From contig NZ_KB223527.1 in assembly GCF_000331575.1 (NCBI RefSeq), forward strand, positions 469,842-533,841: DNA of 64,000 nucleotides, given 5' to 3'. The notes beneath the pieces are model-generated. The model had not been told where the DNA came from and did not search any database. It saw nothing but the letters and a program-made list of their open reading frames with translations. This document shows positions 49,877 to 60,910 of this stretch, piece after piece (the stretch's first letter is position 1; every line of letters begins with the position of its first letter). Both the position numbers and the translations under genes were made by a program. This stretch comes from Calidifontibacillus oryziterrae. Its GTDB lineage: Bacteria; Bacillota; Bacilli; Bacillales; Bacillaceae_J.

Positions 49877-52687
49877 TTACAACCATTCATTAAGCTTTTT
49901 AACTAGTTCCGTCGTTTTTGCTTCATGAATATTAATTTGTGGTAACGCACTTATAAACTTTTTCCCGTAGCTTTTCGTTACAATACGCCGATCTAAAACA
50001 ATTACTACACCACGATCATTTCGAGCACGCACAAGTCGACCAAATCCCTGTTTAAACCGTAATATTGCTTGGGGGAGATATAATTCCATGAACGCATTTT
50101 TACCAGCCTGCTTCAGTAACTCCGCCTTTGCCGCTAAAATCGGCTGGTCTGGGGGGGAGAAGGGTAATCGTACGATGACAATACAACTTAAAGCTTCTCC
50201 TGGAATATCAATACCTTCCCAAAAACTACTAGTACCAAACAAAATAGCTTGATCATACCTCTTAAAATTCTTTGTTAGTTTTTCACGACTTCCGCTAGAT
50301 ATTCCTTGCCCGATTAACACAAATGAGTCAAGAGCTGAAGATTGTTTAACAGCGTAATAAGTTTTTTCAAGCATATCAAAAGCAGTAAATAGGAGTAACA
50401 TCCTTCCTTTTGTTATCCTTGCAATCTCAACTATTCTGTCAGCAATTTCTTTAATAAATTGCTCTTGATCTACATCTTTAATTTGTGGGACATCAGTCGG
50501 GATTAACAATTGAACTTGATCCTTATATGAAAATGGCGATGGAATTATTTTTGTTAACACTTCAAAGTCATTAAGTCCGATCCGCTCCTTTATATATTCA
50601 AACGAATTCTTTACAGCCAATGTAGCTGAAGTTAATATCACACTATCCTTCTTTGCGAACAATTGATCAGCTAAAATATCACTTGGATCGATAGGCTGTG
50701 AAAATAAATACGTTGAGTTTTGTGCACCTTTTGGTTCAGTTTCAATCCATGTTACTCGATTCATATGCACTTCATACAAGAGTTTACATAGATTATCCTT
50801 CAATACATCTAGGGAAGAGATGGTCGATTTACTGTCATTTAAATAACCCTGTTGAACATATGTTAGGTTATCTTTCTTATGTTCAATCGATCCCAAAAGG
50901 ATAGTAAATGCTTCTTTGAAATCCTTCAAAACCTCTATTGTTGCATAGGCGTTATTTTTTACATCTTTCCAAACTACACCAGACTCTTTTGATATTTGAT
51001 AGCGGTAACTGATACGGCCAATTTCATTTTTTATGGTATCATTTTTGCTTAAAGCAAAAGTACGAATGCTGCGGAAGAGCTCATCAATACTGCTCTTTAA
51101 TTCACATAATTGTTCTTCGACACCTCTTACTGCTTTTAGTTGTTGAATATCTCCTTCCTTCGTAAGCTCGAAGAGCCTTTGTAATAAACCAGCGCCTTCA
51201 ATCATACCGATCTGATTTAATAATGTTTGGATTGAAAGATAGTCTAGTTGAACACCTAAATGTTCACTTGCAGCATCCTCTAAGTGATGGGCTTCATCAA
51301 TTACCAACTCAGAATATGCTGGTAACAACGAATATTCATGCTTCATATCCGCTAATAATAGTGCATGATTTGTAATAATAACATGTGCTATTTGTGCATG
51401 ATTTCGATTTAATTGATAAAAACACCTTGAAAACCAAGGACAGTGAGAATTTGTACAAGATTGTGTATCGCTTTTTACTTTATTCCAAAATATCCTACCA
51501 CCAGATGATAAATTTAGTTCATCAACGTCACCATTGACTGTTTCTGTTAGCCAAATCAAAATTTGGCATTTTGTTAAAACCGTATCGTAATTATCTGAGC
51601 TCGAATCAGCTAAATATTGTTCGAATTTACGTAAACATAAGTAATGATTGCGTCCTTTTAAAACAGCAGCCCGAATCGAAAAAGGCAAGGCCTCCCTCAA
51701 TAGTTTCATTTCCTGAGAGATAATCTGTTCCTGCAGCTGAGTTGTATAAGTACTAATAACAATCGGACGGTTAAATTTCCGTGCAAACATTATTGAAGGT
51801 AGCAAATAAGCGATTGTTTTCCCTGTACCTGTTCCCGCTTCAAGCAAAGCATGAAAACGTTTTTGAAACGCTTTCTCAATTATTTCCATCATTTCTATTT
51901 GCCCAGGGCGAACTTCAATTTCTGGACGTATCCTTTGCAACCTTGATAACAATAACGTTTTGTCATCCAATTTGAAATCATTATTTGCATCTTCAGCTAA
52001 ATAATTTTGCTTTTCTTTAGTCTTCAATGCCAACCCACGATACACATCATATTGATTTACTTCTTCAATTTCTACAGATTCTTGTTTTGCTTCAATCGCT
52101 TCGTTAATCAATGAACTATAGTCACTGTGAAGCTTTGCTGATAATGGTTTCAAATGCAATAACGTAGCTAATGGCAGGTTCCGAAGCTTCGTTAACAAAT
52201 TTAATAATAAATAGGCCGTTACTTCAGCATCACTATCTGCACGATGGGGCTGATCATGCTCAATAGCAAATTCTGAAGCTAACTGGTTTAGTTTGTAACC
52301 GCTCAATGTAGGGTATAAAAATCTTGAAAGCTCCACCGTGTCAATGGAACGAATATCATTAAGTTCATAACCGCTATTTTCGAACTCGACTTTTAAAAAG
52401 GTAAGATCAAAAGGGACATTGTGGGCAACAAAATAAGATCCCGTTACCATTTCAAATAACATCGGCGCAATTAAAGAAAAAGATGGTGCCTTTTCCAGCA
52501 TCATATCATCAATTCCAGTAAACTGCTTAATAAAAGGAGACAGCTTCACATTAGGATTGACAAAGCTTGAAAAACGTTCGATAATCTCACCATTTTCAAT
52601 AAGAATTGCCCCAACTTGAATAATTTTATCAATCCCTACTTTATTTCCAGTTGTTTCTACATCTACTACAACAAATCGATTGTTCAT
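49877..52687 (-). CDS. dinG: DinG-family helicase with N-terminal 3'-5' exonuclease domain
   Basis: A 936-residue protein. A DnaQ-like exonuclease (about 1-170) has DVETTGNKVG (DxE), HNVPFDLTFL and HRADSDAEVT. The XPD-type superfamily 2 helicase has Walker A EAGTGTGKTIAYLLP, DEAH in VIDEAHHLEDAA, and the late motif QGFGRLVRARNDRG. Cys residues in HYLCLRKFE and SCTNSHCPWFSRCF are spaced like the [4Fe-4S] ligands of XPD helicases. The reader should note that some Firmicute relatives act mainly as nucleases. Confidence 0.93.
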   Translation of the reverse strand: MNNRFVVVDVETTGNKVGIDKIIQVGAILIENGEIIERFSSFVNPNVKLSPFIKQFTGIDDMMLEKAPSFSLIAPMLFEMVTGSYFVAHNVPFDLTFLKVEFENSGYELNDIRSIDTVELSRFLYPTLSGYKLNQLASEFAIEHDQPHRADSDAEVTAYLLLNLLTKLRNLPLATLLHLKPLSAKLHSDYSSLINEAIEAKQESVEIEEVNQYDVYRGLALKTKEKQNYLAEDANNDFKLDDKTLLLSRLQRIRPEIEVRPGQIEMMEIIEKAFQKRFHALLEAGTGTGKTIAYLLPSIMFARKFNRPIVISTYTTQLQEQIISQEMKLLREALPFSIRAAVLKGRNHYLCLRKFEQYLADSSSDNYDTVLTKCQILIWLTETVNGDVDELNLSSGGRIFWNKVKSDTQSCTNSHCPWFSRCFYQLNRNHAQIAHVIITNHALLLADMKHEYSLLPAYSELVIDEAHHLEDAASEHLGVQLDYLSIQTLLNQIGMIEGAGLLQRLFELTKEGDIQQLKAVRGVEEQLCELKSSIDELFRSIRTFALSKNDTIKNEIGRISYRYQISKESGVVWKDVKNNAYATIEVLKDFKEAFTILLGSIEHKKDNLTYVQQGYLNDSKSTISSLDVLKDNLCKLLYEVHMNRVTWIETEPKGAQNSTYLFSQPIDPSDILADQLFAKKDSVILTSATLAVKNSFEYIKERIGLNDFEVLTKIIPSPFSYKDQVQLLIPTDVPQIKDVDQEQFIKEIADRIVEIARITKGRMLLLFTAFDMLEKTYYAVKQSSALDSFVLIGQGISSGSREKLTKNFKRYDQAILFGTSSFWEGIDIPGEALSCIVIVRLPFSPPDQPILAAKAELLKQAGKNAFMELYLPQAILRFKQGFGRLVRARNDRGVVIVLDRRIVTKSYGKKFISALPQINIHEAKTTELVKKLNEWL

Positions 52688-52710
52688 TTTACGATCAGTT
52701 CCTTTGTTTG

Positions 52711-52743
52711 AAAAAAGCTTTCGCCAATTTTTAAGCGAAAGCT
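52711..52743 (-). terminator. Terminator of the panBCD operon
   Basis: AGCTTTCGC and GCGAAAGCT with an A/T-rich loop; TTTTTT follows on the minus strand. Confidence 0.88.
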
Positions 52744-52755
52744 CTATAAGTATTA

Positions 52756-53142
52756 TTATAATACAGTTGAAGCTGGTTCTGCATATATTAATTCTCTAAT
52801 AGAATTATCTCTCTCATCCATAATTGCTACCTTCGGCTTATGGGTAGCAATTTTTTCTTCTGGAATTATTGCATAAGAAATAATGATAACAATATCGTCA
52901 GGTTGGACAAGACGAGCAGCAGCACCGTTTAGACAAACAACACCACTTCCACGTCTCCCAGGAATTACATATGTTTCAAGTCTTGCTCCATTATTATTAT
53001 TCACGATTGCTACTTTTTCATTAGCATAAATACCGACAGCATCCATAATATCCTCATCGATCGTTATGCTGCCTACATAATTCAAATTCGCCTCAGTAAC
53101 ACGAGCACGGTGAATCTTTGCATTCATAAATGTTCTAAACAA
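52756..53142 (-). CDS. panD: Aspartate 1-decarboxylase proenzyme
   Basis: A 128-residue pyruvoyl enzyme that makes beta-alanine from aspartate for pantothenate. The self-cleavage site is Gly24-Ser25 in YVGSITID, where the Ser becomes the pyruvoyl group. Catalytic Tyr and Arg are in the [10 protein letters not shown] to RLETYVIPG part. Last gene of panB-panC-panD. Confidence 0.96.
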   Translation of the reverse strand: MFRTFMNAKIHRARVTEANLNYVGSITIDEDIMDAVGIYANEKVAIVNNNNGARLETYVIPGRRGSGVVCLNGAAARLVQPDDIVIIISYAIIPEEKIATHKPKVAIMDERDNSIRELIYAEPASTVL

Positions 53143-53156
53143 ACTTCATTTCCCCC

Positions 53157-54020
53157 TTAAATTTCAATCGTAATATTATCAATTAATCTTGCTTTTGAAA
53201 ATTTCACTGCGATTGCGATGATCATTTTTCCTTTTGGTTCCATTAAAGGCAGTAACTGAGGATAGGAATATATCTCCACATAGTCAACAATCCCGCTTGT
53301 TTTCTCCTCAATATGCGCTTGAATTCCATTTTTTATTTTCCCTAAATCCCTTTCATTTGCATTTAATTTTTGCACCGCTTTTTGCAAGCTTTTATAGAGC
53401 TCAGGAGCTTCATTTCGTTCTTTATTGCTCAAATATACATTACGTGAGCTTTTGGCTAATCCATCTGCTTCACGAACTGTAGGAACGGGAACAAGCTCAA
53501 TCGGGAAGTTGTAATCATGGATGAGTCCGTCCACTACTGCTACTTGTTGAGCATCCTTCATACCGAAATATGCCCGATCAGGCGTAACAATATTAAAAAG
53601 CTTCATTAACACTGTTGCAACACCATCAAAATGTCCCTTCCTTGACTTTCCGCATAGAACGTTGACGCGATCTTTAACCTTTACCGTAACAGACAGTTCT
53701 TTAGGGTACATTTCCTTCACATCCGGATAAAAAATTACATCAACCCCTGCTTTATTAGCTAATTGTTCATCCCGGGCAAAATCACGTGGGTATAGATCGA
53801 AATCTTCATTAGGGCCGAATTGTAAAGGATTTACAAATATACTCATCACTACTTTATCATTGTTTTTTCTAGCTTCATTTACTAAAGTCAAGTGCCCTTC
53901 ATGTAAAAAACCCATTGTAGGTACATACCCAATCGTATTTCCTTCTGATCGAAATTGTTTCATTAGCTGTTGCATTTGTTTGATTGAACGAATGATTTCC
54001 ATGTTATTATTTTCCTCCAT
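53157..54020 (-). CDS. panC: Pantothenate synthetase
   Basis: A 287-residue ligase joining pantoate and beta-alanine with ATP. It has the HxGH motif in [25 protein letters not shown] and KSSRNVYLS (the KMSKS-like loop). Its start overlaps the panB end by 14 bp. Confidence 0.96.
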   Translation of the reverse strand: MEENNNMEIIRSIKQMQQLMKQFRSEGNTIGYVPTMGFLHEGHLTLVNEARKNNDKVVMSIFVNPLQFGPNEDFDLYPRDFARDEQLANKAGVDVIFYPDVKEMYPKELSVTVKVKDRVNVLCGKSRKGHFDGVATVLMKLFNIVTPDRAYFGMKDAQQVAVVDGLIHDYNFPIELVPVPTVREADGLAKSSRNVYLSNKERNEAPELYKSLQKAVQKLNANERDLGKIKNGIQAHIEEKTSGIVDYVEIYSYPQLLPLMEPKGKMIIAIAVKFSKARLIDNITIEI

Positions 54021-54840
54021 ATAAAGACTCGAGTTCGTCTTCTTTCATAGTAAAAGAATGTAGATCGTCAGGGAATATCCGTGCTTTTACTTCATTAACA
54101 TATTGATTTAAAGCATTTTGAATGCTTTCATTTACATTTGCATATTGCTTTACAAATTTCGCGACATGTCCAAATCCATTTTGGATAATATCATGGTATA
54201 CGAGCACTTGTCCATCCGTAAAATTTCCGGCTCCAATCCCGATTGTTGGGATAGAAACTGTTTTTGTTATCAAATCTGCAAGTTGCTTTGGAACACACTC
54301 TAAAACTAAAGCAAAAGCACCAGCACGTTCTACTTCCTTTGCCTCCTCAATAAGCTTTTTTGCTTGTTCATAATCCTTTCCTTGAACCTTATAACCACCA
54401 AGGACTCCAACCGACTGGGGAGTTAATCCTAGATGAGCGATAACTGGAACACCAGCTTGGGTAAGTCTCGATATTGTATAACAAACCTCGCCGGCACCCT
54501 CTAGCTTTAGGGCATGTGCACCACCTTCCTGAATTAATCGTCTCGCATTTACCATCGCATCCTCAATAGAAGTGTGATAACTCATAAAAGGCATATCAGT
54601 AACAATGAATGTATTTTTGGCACCACGGCACACTGCCTTTGTATGATGAATCATATCATCAATTGTTACAGGTAACGTCGAATCATAACCGAGAACTACC
54701 ATCCCTAATGAATCTCCAATCAAAATCATATCAACATTTGCTTCTTCTGCTAGGCGAGCTGACGGATAATCATAAGCAGTCACCATGACAATCGGTTCCT
54801 TTTCTTGTTTCATTTTCATAAAGTTTGTTGTTGTTTTCAT
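54007..54840 (-). CDS. panB: 3-methyl-2-oxobutanoate hydroxymethyltransferase
   Basis: A 277-residue (beta/alpha)8 enzyme, first committed step of pantothenate synthesis. Motifs are [37 protein letters not shown] and IGIGAG. AGGAGG precedes the ATG. First gene of panBCD, preceded by a structured leader. Confidence 0.96.
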   Translation of the reverse strand: MKTTTNFMKMKQEKEPIVMVTAYDYPSARLAEEANVDMILIGDSLGMVVLGYDSTLPVTIDDMIHHTKAVCRGAKNTFIVTDMPFMSYHTSIEDAMVNARRLIQEGGAHALKLEGAGEVCYTISRLTQAGVPVIAHLGLTPQSVGVLGGYKVQGKDYEQAKKLIEEAKEVERAGAFALVLECVPKQLADLITKTVSIPTIGIGAGNFTDGQVLVYHDIIQNGFGHVAKFVKQYANVNESIQNALNQYVNEVKARIFPDDLHSFTMKEDELESLYGGK

Positions 54841-54862
54841 TTTTCTCCTCCTAATTTTTTCT

Positions 54863-55084
54863 AAGAGGAAATGATAACCGAATACCTTTAAAATAAAAAA
54901 CTTCTTTCCATACGGAAAGAAGGATCAGAATTTGTTCGGTTTCATCTCCTGTCCTAGTCCGTCTTTCGGATCAAGGCAGTATTCATTTAAGGCTATGTTG
55001 TTTTATTAATGCACGTTTCATTTGCCCTACTTCAATTGCTGTATACAACTGGGGTGTAGTTCTTTCGATACTACCCACCGTAAC
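54863..55084 (-). ncRNA. Structured leader of panBCD (pan-motif candidate) with terminator
   Basis: A leader of about 240 nt separates the probable start site near 55084 from panB. It ends in an intrinsic terminator, CTTCTTTCC/GGAAAGAAG (54922-54901), with eight U. An outer pair, AACCGAA with TTCGGTT, encloses that terminator and could act as its competitor or clamp. No T-box AGGGTGGNACCGCG core is present. Bacterial panB genes often carry the pan RNA motif in this position, but I have not verified the motif's internal bulges. Confidence 0.55.
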
Positions 55085-55090
55085 ATTGTT

Positions 55091-55099
55091 AGTATAACA
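55091..55099 (-). promoter_or_regulatory. Extended -10 promoter of panBCD
   Basis: Minus-strand TGTTATACT is an extended -10 (TGN-TATACT). No convincing -35 box is seen. Confidence 0.45.
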
Positions 55100-55130
55100 G
55101 ACTTGTTACCTTAAAATAAAGTAAAAATTT

Positions 55131-56111
55131 TTAGATAATTTCGATATCAGCGGAATAAATATGATGTATTTTGCCGTGATGATCCTGTAATAATAATACG
55201 CCGTCATCCGTAATCCCTAATGCTTTCCCTGTTAAAGTACCATTGAATGTCCGCGCTGTTATTTGTTTGCCGATACTAACAGCGTGGCTTTCCCATAAAA
55301 GCTTAACAACTTGAAATCCGTTCTCTAAATAATCACTATACAAATTTTCCATCTCTTTTAAAATAGCCTGCAATATTTCGGAGCGGTTCAATTTTGTTCC
55401 CTTCTCAATCGCAAGTGAAGTTGCCGTCTTTTTAAGATCATCGGGAAAATGTTCTGGCTGTTGATTTACATTAATCCCGATTCCAATAATAACGGCATGT
55501 ATTTGATCAGTCTCTGCTTGTAATTCTGTCAATATTCCAACTAGCTTTTTGCCATTAAGCAAAATGTCATTGGGCCATTTAATCTCACATTGAATGCCAG
55601 TAGCAGCTTTAATGCCTCTTACTACACTTACCGCGGCGAGAAGCGTAAGCTGTGGTGCTTGCTGGGGCGGAATATTTGGTCTTAAGATAATATGAAACCA
55701 AATGCCACTATATTTCGGAGAAAACCAGGAACGGTCCAGTCTGCCTCTTCCTGCTACTTGTTCTTCAGCAACAACGATTGCGCCTTCAGGAGCTCCCTCA
55801 TAAGAAAGCTTATGGGCAATTGTTCGCGTTGAAGGTACCGATTCTTCATAATGAACAAACCTGCCAAAAGTGTTTGTCTTCAAGCCAAGCTGGATTTCGT
55901 TACCACTAAGACGATCAGGCTTTGACAAAATTCGATATCCTTTTCTTTGGACGGCCTCAAGCTCAAAGCCATCCTTTCTCAAGTCTTCTATGTGCTTCCA
56001 TATCGCTGTCCTTGAGCAGCCTAATGCTTCACTTAACATTTGCCCTGATAGAAATTCACCATCGTGATCGGAAAATAGTTTTAGCAATTGTTTTCGGATT
56101 GTCGACTGCAT
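55131..56111 (-). CDS. birA: Biotin-protein ligase / biotin repressor BirA
   Basis: A 326-residue bifunctional protein with an N-terminal winged helix (SEALGCSRTAIWKHIEDLRK), catalytic centre VAGRGRLDRSW with the biotinyl-AMP loop, IKWPNDILLNGKKLVGIL, and the C-terminal SH3-like domain. Attaches biotin to carboxylases and represses biotin genes. ATG 56111 has GGGAG 11 nt upstream; the frame is open from 56123. It overlaps the cca end by 31 bp. Confidence 0.95.
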   Translation of the reverse strand: MQSTIRKQLLKLFSDHDGEFLSGQMLSEALGCSRTAIWKHIEDLRKDGFELEAVQRKGYRILSKPDRLSGNEIQLGLKTNTFGRFVHYEESVPSTRTIAHKLSYEGAPEGAIVVAEEQVAGRGRLDRSWFSPKYSGIWFHIILRPNIPPQQAPQLTLLAAVSVVRGIKAATGIQCEIKWPNDILLNGKKLVGILTELQAETDQIHAVIIGIGINVNQQPEHFPDDLKKTATSLAIEKGTKLNRSEILQAILKEMENLYSDYLENGFQVVKLLWESHAVSIGKQITARTFNGTLTGKALGITDDGVLLLQDHHGKIHHIYSADIEII

Positions 56112-57298
56112 GCCGTTACCCACTCCCTTATTGCTGTCTTCTCATTCTTTACCTTATTTTCAACAACAGCTTGTTCGACTTTTTCAATCATTTCTGAAAT
56201 CCATGGCCCACCTTCTTCTAGGTTATACCAATTTAACAGATCTTTCCCAGAAATTGCCAGCTCCTTTCTTGATGTTATCGGAAGCTTATTAGATAGTTCA
56301 TTTACGTCATCAACTAATTTATCATAATCTTGGTTAGAAACAATGCTATATAATTTAATAATCGAATAGCAGACAGCTTTTCCATATTTATATACAAAAT
56401 TCAATGTAAGTATTTGACTTTGCTCAAGCTCTTTTAGTCCATTACTATAAATTTTACATATTTTTATCCGCTCATTTGAGCATTTCCAGTTTTTAAAAAA
56501 TTTATCAATATTTTCAATACGCAGAGTATGTACAAGTAATGACCAGTATTCCTCTATCGTATCTACTCTATTTTTGCACAACAATGCAAACTGTTGAAGT
56601 TCACAGCGCCTTTTTCCAAGGCATGGCAAATATTCATGTAAGCCTAGTTGAATAAGCTGCTCTAGTGCAGTATGATTCGCTTTTCCTATAAGGAGTTTAT
56701 CAAATTCAGTCAAAATCCGTTCTATTGAAATTTTTGTAAGTAAAGTTGCATTATTTTTAATAGAATCCATTGTATTTTCAGATAACTTAAAATCTAATTG
56801 GCTCACAAATCGAAGAGCACGCATCATCCGAAGTGGGTCCTCACGGAACCGTTCATCTGGGTTGCCAACCGTTTGAATCAGCTTACGATTTATATCCTTC
56901 TTTCCTTCATATGGATCAATAATCATCCCATTCATATCCATTGCAATTGCATTTATCGTAAAATCACGGCGACTCAAGTCTTTTTTGAGGGATGAAACAA
57001 ATTCAACGTAAGATGGATGCCTATAATCTGCATACTCCCCCTCTAAGCGAAATGTTGTGACCTCATAAGTTTCATTTTCTACTACCACAATTACCGTCCC
57101 ATGTTCAATTCCTACTGGAATTGTATGGTCGAAAAGGCTTTGAACATGTTCAGGTCGTGCTGAAGTTGCAATATCAACATCGCCGATTGGACGTTTTAAA
57201 AGACTATCCCGAACAGAACCACCGACGAAATATGCCTCATGCCCTGTGTCTATTAATTTACGAAGGATTGGTTTTGCTTTTATAAATCGCTGATCCAC
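56081..57298 (-). CDS. cca: CCA-adding tRNA nucleotidyltransferase
   Basis: A 405-residue class II nucleotidyltransferase that builds or repairs the tRNA 3' CCA end. Catalytic AYFVGGSVRDSLL and GDVDIATSA (DxD) are followed by RRDFTINAIAMD, the RFREDPLRMMRALRFVSQL motif and helical neck and tail domains. It begins with GTG 57298, 6 bp after bshA. Position and order match B. subtilis. Confidence 0.95.
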   Translation of the reverse strand: MDQRFIKAKPILRKLIDTGHEAYFVGGSVRDSLLKRPIGDVDIATSARPEHVQSLFDHTIPVGIEHGTVIVVVENETYEVTTFRLEGEYADYRHPSYVEFVSSLKKDLSRRDFTINAIAMDMNGMIIDPYEGKKDINRKLIQTVGNPDERFREDPLRMMRALRFVSQLDFKLSENTMDSIKNNATLLTKISIERILTEFDKLLIGKANHTALEQLIQLGLHEYLPCLGKRRCELQQFALLCKNRVDTIEEYWSLLVHTLRIENIDKFFKNWKCSNERIKICKIYSNGLKELEQSQILTLNFVYKYGKAVCYSIIKLYSIVSNQDYDKLVDDVNELSNKLPITSRKELAISGKDLLNWYNLEEGGPWISEMIEKVEQAVVENKVKNEKTAIREWVTACSRQSENNC

Positions 57299-57303
57299 TA
57301 GTT

Positions 57304-58440
57304 TTATTCCTCACTTATCGCCTTAAAATATATTTGTTCATATTGTTCAACTATTTTCTTTGGGTTGAAAAATATTTCAGCCCGTTGCATTGCAGCCTCA
57401 CTAAATTTTTTATGTAATCCTTTATTTTCTAAAAGCATGATAGCTTTTTTAGCTATATCATTAATATTCCCTAATTCACAAATAAAGCCTGTTTCCCCAT
57501 CTTCAATTACTTCGGGAATTCCTCCTATGTCTGTCCCAATACAAGGAACACCACAAGCCATTGCTTCTAATAACACAAGCCCAAAGCTTTCTTTTTCTGA
57601 TAAAAGAAGTTTTAAATCACTGAATGAAAGAATTTCTTCAATATTTTCCTGTTTGCCAAGAAATAATACACGGTTTTCCAACCCTTTTTCCTTTACTTTT
57701 CTGCAAACGATCGTAAATTCTGGTCCATCTCCAACTAGAAGAAGCTTCGCCTTTACCTTTTTCTCAATAAGTGCGAAGGCTTCAATAACATCTGGCACTC
57801 GTTTTACATGACGGAAATTCGAAATATGGATAATAACCTTTTCGTCGTCCTCGATCCCATATTGCTTTCGTAAGTAATCCGTATCATGCTTATAATAAAT
57901 TCGTTCATCGACAAAATTGTAAACCGGCTCAATATGTTTGACAGTTTCTACTAAACGATACGTCTCAGCTATTAAACTTTTAGATACAGCAGTAACATAA
58001 TCTGACTGCTCGATTCCAAAACGAATAAGCTCCTGTAACGACGGATCATGGCCTAACACTGTGATATCTGTACCGTGTAATGTTGTTATTATTTTTAATT
58101 CTTCCCCGCCAACCATTTGCTTCGCTAAGTATGCGCTTATGGCATGAGGGATAGCATAATGAACATGTAACAAATTTAGGTTTTCACGTTTAGCCACCTC
58201 TGCCATTTTCGTTGCTAGTGATAAATCATAGGGTGGATATTTAAATACCGAATATTGATTAACATCGACCTCATGAAAGTACAAATTCGGGTACCATTTA
58301 TTTAACCGAAAGGGTACACTAGATGCAATAAAATGAACCTCATGGCCTTTCTCAGCTAACAGCATACCGAGCTCTGTTGCAACTACACCAGAGCCGCCAA
58401 CTGTTGGATAGCAAGTAATCCCAATTTTTAATTTCTTCAT
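57304..58440 (-). CDS. bshA: Bacillithiol synthesis glycosyltransferase BshA
   Basis: A 378-residue GT-B (GT4) enzyme that joins N-acetylglucosamine to L-malate, the first step of bacillithiol synthesis. It has [32 protein letters not shown] and the [20 protein letters not shown] donor site. It overlaps bshB1 by 4 bp, so the first two pathway enzymes are coupled. Confidence 0.95.
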   Translation of the reverse strand: MKKLKIGITCYPTVGGSGVVATELGMLLAEKGHEVHFIASSVPFRLNKWYPNLYFHEVDVNQYSVFKYPPYDLSLATKMAEVAKRENLNLLHVHYAIPHAISAYLAKQMVGGEELKIITTLHGTDITVLGHDPSLQELIRFGIEQSDYVTAVSKSLIAETYRLVETVKHIEPVYNFVDERIYYKHDTDYLRKQYGIEDDEKVIIHISNFRHVKRVPDVIEAFALIEKKVKAKLLLVGDGPEFTIVCRKVKEKGLENRVLFLGKQENIEEILSFSDLKLLLSEKESFGLVLLEAMACGVPCIGTDIGGIPEVIEDGETGFICELGNINDIAKKAIMLLENKGLHKKFSEAAMQRAEIFFNPKKIVEQYEQIYFKAISEE

Positions 58441-59156
58441 AGTTCCCCTCTTTTTATTAAATCATTGCTTAGTAAAAGTGGTTTACTCGTTTTAAACCCC
58501 TCTGCATAGGTCACGCCAACTTCTTTCCCAAATAATCGTTCCCTCGCCTTAACCGTTTCAATATAACCATTCGTTAGTGGCGTTTCAACGCTATCCTGTT
58601 GCCGCTGAAATTGACTCTTATATGCTTGCAACGCTTTTATCTTTTCTTCGATATTACCGCTAATATCAATGACAAAATCCGGATGATGAAACCCATTAAT
58701 CATATAAAAGTAAAGGTTTGATATTTTATGTGCTAACAAATCACCTTCAACCTTATATTTTTTAATACCTGCAGAAAAAACCGCCTCACGTACTAATAAT
58801 GCGCATTGTCCATGATCTGGATGGCGATCGATTTCATACGGTGCAAACACAAGCGTTGGTTTATATTGGCGAATTACCTTGGCAATTCCTCTTATTTTAG
58901 AATCATCAACAAAAAGACCACGATCAGGAAATCCAAGGTTTATTCGTGATGATACTCCAAGTATGGTTGCTGCTTCTTCAGCTTCTTGTTTTCTACTATC
59001 TACATTACCATTCGAAGAAAGCTCGGCCTTTGTTAAATCACATATTACGATGTTAAAACCTTCTTTAACATACTTAGCAATCGTACCTGCCATCCCAATT
59101 TCAACATCATCTGCATGGGCACCGATTGCTAGTATATCAACATTTTGACTGTTCAT
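58437..59156 (-). CDS. bshB1: Bacillithiol deacetylase BshB1
   Basis: A 239-residue PIG-L/LmbE-family zinc deacetylase of GlcNAc-malate. Zinc-binding [12 protein letters not shown] at the N-terminus and [16 protein letters not shown] follow the family pattern. It precedes bshA and follows mgsA. Confidence 0.94.
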   Translation of the reverse strand: MNSQNVDILAIGAHADDVEIGMAGTIAKYVKEGFNIVICDLTKAELSSNGNVDSRKQEAEEAATILGVSSRINLGFPDRGLFVDDSKIRGIAKVIRQYKPTLVFAPYEIDRHPDHGQCALLVREAVFSAGIKKYKVEGDLLAHKISNLYFYMINGFHHPDFVIDISGNIEEKIKALQAYKSQFQRQQDSVETPLTNGYIETVKARERLFGKEVGVTYAEGFKTSKPLLLSNDLIKRGEL

Positions 59157-59171
59157 GTTTGACTACTCCTA

Positions 59172-59570
59172 TTATTGTCCTTTAATCCTTCGCCAGCTAA
59201 AATCGCCTCGCTCTAATCCGTGAATTAATATTTCTGCAGTTCCCATATTAGATGCTAACGGAATATTATACACATCACAAAGCCTTAAAAGTGCCGATAC
59301 ATCAGGTTCATGTGGTTGTGCTGTTAACGGATCACGGAAAAAGATAACCATGTCGATTTCATTGTTTGCAATCATAGCACCAATCTGTTGGTCTCCACCT
59401 AAAGGACCTGATTGATATCGCTGAACAACAAGGCCTGTATTCTCAATTATCCGTTTCCCTGTTGTACCTGTTGCAAATAAATTGTGGTTTTCAAATAATA
59501 ACTTGTAGGCTGTGACAAATTGGATCATAGCTTCTTTCTTATTGTCATGTGCTATTAAAGCAATATTCAT
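59172..59570 (-). CDS. mgsA: Methylglyoxal synthase
   Basis: A 132-residue enzyme converting dihydroxyacetone phosphate to methylglyoxal, an overflow route. It has [34 protein letters not shown] with the catalytic Asp, and [17 protein letters not shown] with the His. BshA/BshB1 next to it make the thiol that helps detoxify methylglyoxal, a sensible pairing. Confidence 0.95.
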   Translation of the reverse strand: MNIALIAHDNKKEAMIQFVTAYKLLFENHNLFATGTTGKRIIENTGLVVQRYQSGPLGGDQQIGAMIANNEIDMVIFFRDPLTAQPHEPDVSALLRLCDVYNIPLASNMGTAEILIHGLERGDFSWRRIKGQ

Positions 59571-59580
59571 CGTCCAACCC

Positions 59581-60381
59581 CTATTCTATAATGTTCTCTA
59601 AACCATATACTAAAATGTCAATCTTCATGATAGCTTCGACAGCAAGCTTTACGCCAGACATAAATGATGAGCGGTGAAGTGAATCATGGCGAATCGTTAA
59701 TAGCTGCCCATTCCCTCCAAAAAGGACCTCTTGATGAGCCACTAGCCCTGGTAAACGAACACTATGTATATGCATACCATTAATTTTGCTACCTCTTGCA
59801 CCTGTTATTGTTTCTTTTTCATTCGGATGTCCTTGATCTTTCTGCTGGCGAACCTTTGATATTAATTCAGCTGTTTTAATGGCTGTTCCAGATGGTGCAT
59901 CAAGCTTTTGGTCATGATGCTGTTCAATAATTTCAATATCAGGAAAATACTTTGATGCCATTTGTGCAAATTTCATCATTAACACGGCTCCTATTGCAAA
60001 GTTAGGAGCAATAATTACACCGATGCCTTTTTGTTCTGCAGTCTTTGCTAATTCCAACAGCTCTACTTCATTGAAACCAGTTGTCCCCACTACAGGACGA
60101 ATTCCATATTTAATTGCAGCCTCTGTATGCTTCCGACCAATTTCAGGTGTTGTAAGATCCACAAGCACGTCTGCCTGAATTTCTTGAAAGCAAAGGTCCA
60201 CATCCTCATATATCGGTGCATCATACGCGGGTAGTCCATCAATTTCTGAGATCATCTTTCCACCATTTTTTCGGTCTATTGCTGCAACAAGTTCAAAATG
60301 TTCTGTTTCCTTAATTAGCTTTAAAGCTTCCATCCCCATTTTCCCGCGTGGTCCTGCTAAAATAATTTTAATTTTCTCCAT
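59581..60381 (-). CDS. dapB: 4-hydroxy-tetrahydrodipicolinate reductase
   Basis: A 266-residue NAD(P)H reductase of the lysine and diaminopimelate pathway, also feeding spore dipicolinate. It has the Rossmann [16 protein letters not shown], and [17 protein letters not shown] with the catalytic HH and K. Its ATG overlaps the ypjD stop. Confidence 0.96.
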   Translation of the reverse strand: MEKIKIILAGPRGKMGMEALKLIKETEHFELVAAIDRKNGGKMISEIDGLPAYDAPIYEDVDLCFQEIQADVLVDLTTPEIGRKHTEAAIKYGIRPVVGTTGFNEVELLELAKTAEQKGIGVIIAPNFAIGAVLMMKFAQMASKYFPDIEIIEQHHDQKLDAPSGTAIKTAELISKVRQQKDQGHPNEKETITGARGSKINGMHIHSVRLPGLVAHQEVLFGGNGQLLTIRHDSLHRSSFMSGVKLAVEAIMKIDILVYGLENIIE

Positions 60382-60713
60382 TATTCACACTCTTTTCTCG
60401 TCCAACGCTCTTTATCTCGAGTTTTAAATTTATCCATCACTAAATCAAAAGATTCATCTAAGCTTATATTTAAAGAATTAGCAAAACAAATTAATACAAA
60501 CAAAAGATCACCTAACTCTTGTTCAATAGTTTTTTCTTCTTCATCATGTTTTTTTGGCTTTTCACCATAATAATGATTGATTTCGCGAGATAGCTCCCCT
60601 AATTCTTCTGTCATTCTTGCAAGCATTGCCAGAGGACTAAAATATCCTTCCTTAAATTGGCTAATATATAGGTCTACCTCATGTTGCATTTCTTTCATTG
60701 TTTTGTCATTCAA
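60381..60713 (-). CDS. ypjD: MazG-like nucleotide pyrophosphohydrolase YpjD
   Basis: A 110-residue all-alpha NTP pyrophosphatase with the MazG metal motif [12 protein letters not shown] and [19 protein letters not shown] 60713 lies 6 nt after GAGGTG and is preferred to the in-frame GTG at 60722, which is inside the ribosome site. First gene of the ypjD-dapB-mgsA-bshB1-bshA-cca-birA unit. Confidence 0.93.
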   Translation of the reverse strand: MNDKTMKEMQHEVDLYISQFKEGYFSPLAMLARMTEELGELSREINHYYGEKPKKHDEEEKTIEQELGDLLFVLICFANSLNISLDESFDLVMDKFKTRDKERWTRKECE

Positions 60714-60910
60714 GCAATTCACCTCATTTAGCTTGTCAAACTACTACTATCTCATGTTAGCTAAATTTATGAACTTTTACAAACAATTGGTACAATTATT
60801 TTTATTAATTAAGATACAGATGTGATTGAAATGACTATTTCTTCACATTTTTTCCAAACTAAACTATAATGAAAATGCTTTTTGTATGTACTTTTCAAGG
60901 AGGCATCATA

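Noticed and set aside
54863-55084. T-box leader upstream of panB
   Set aside because: No conserved T-box antiterminator core was found and panB is not an amino-acid-responsive gene.
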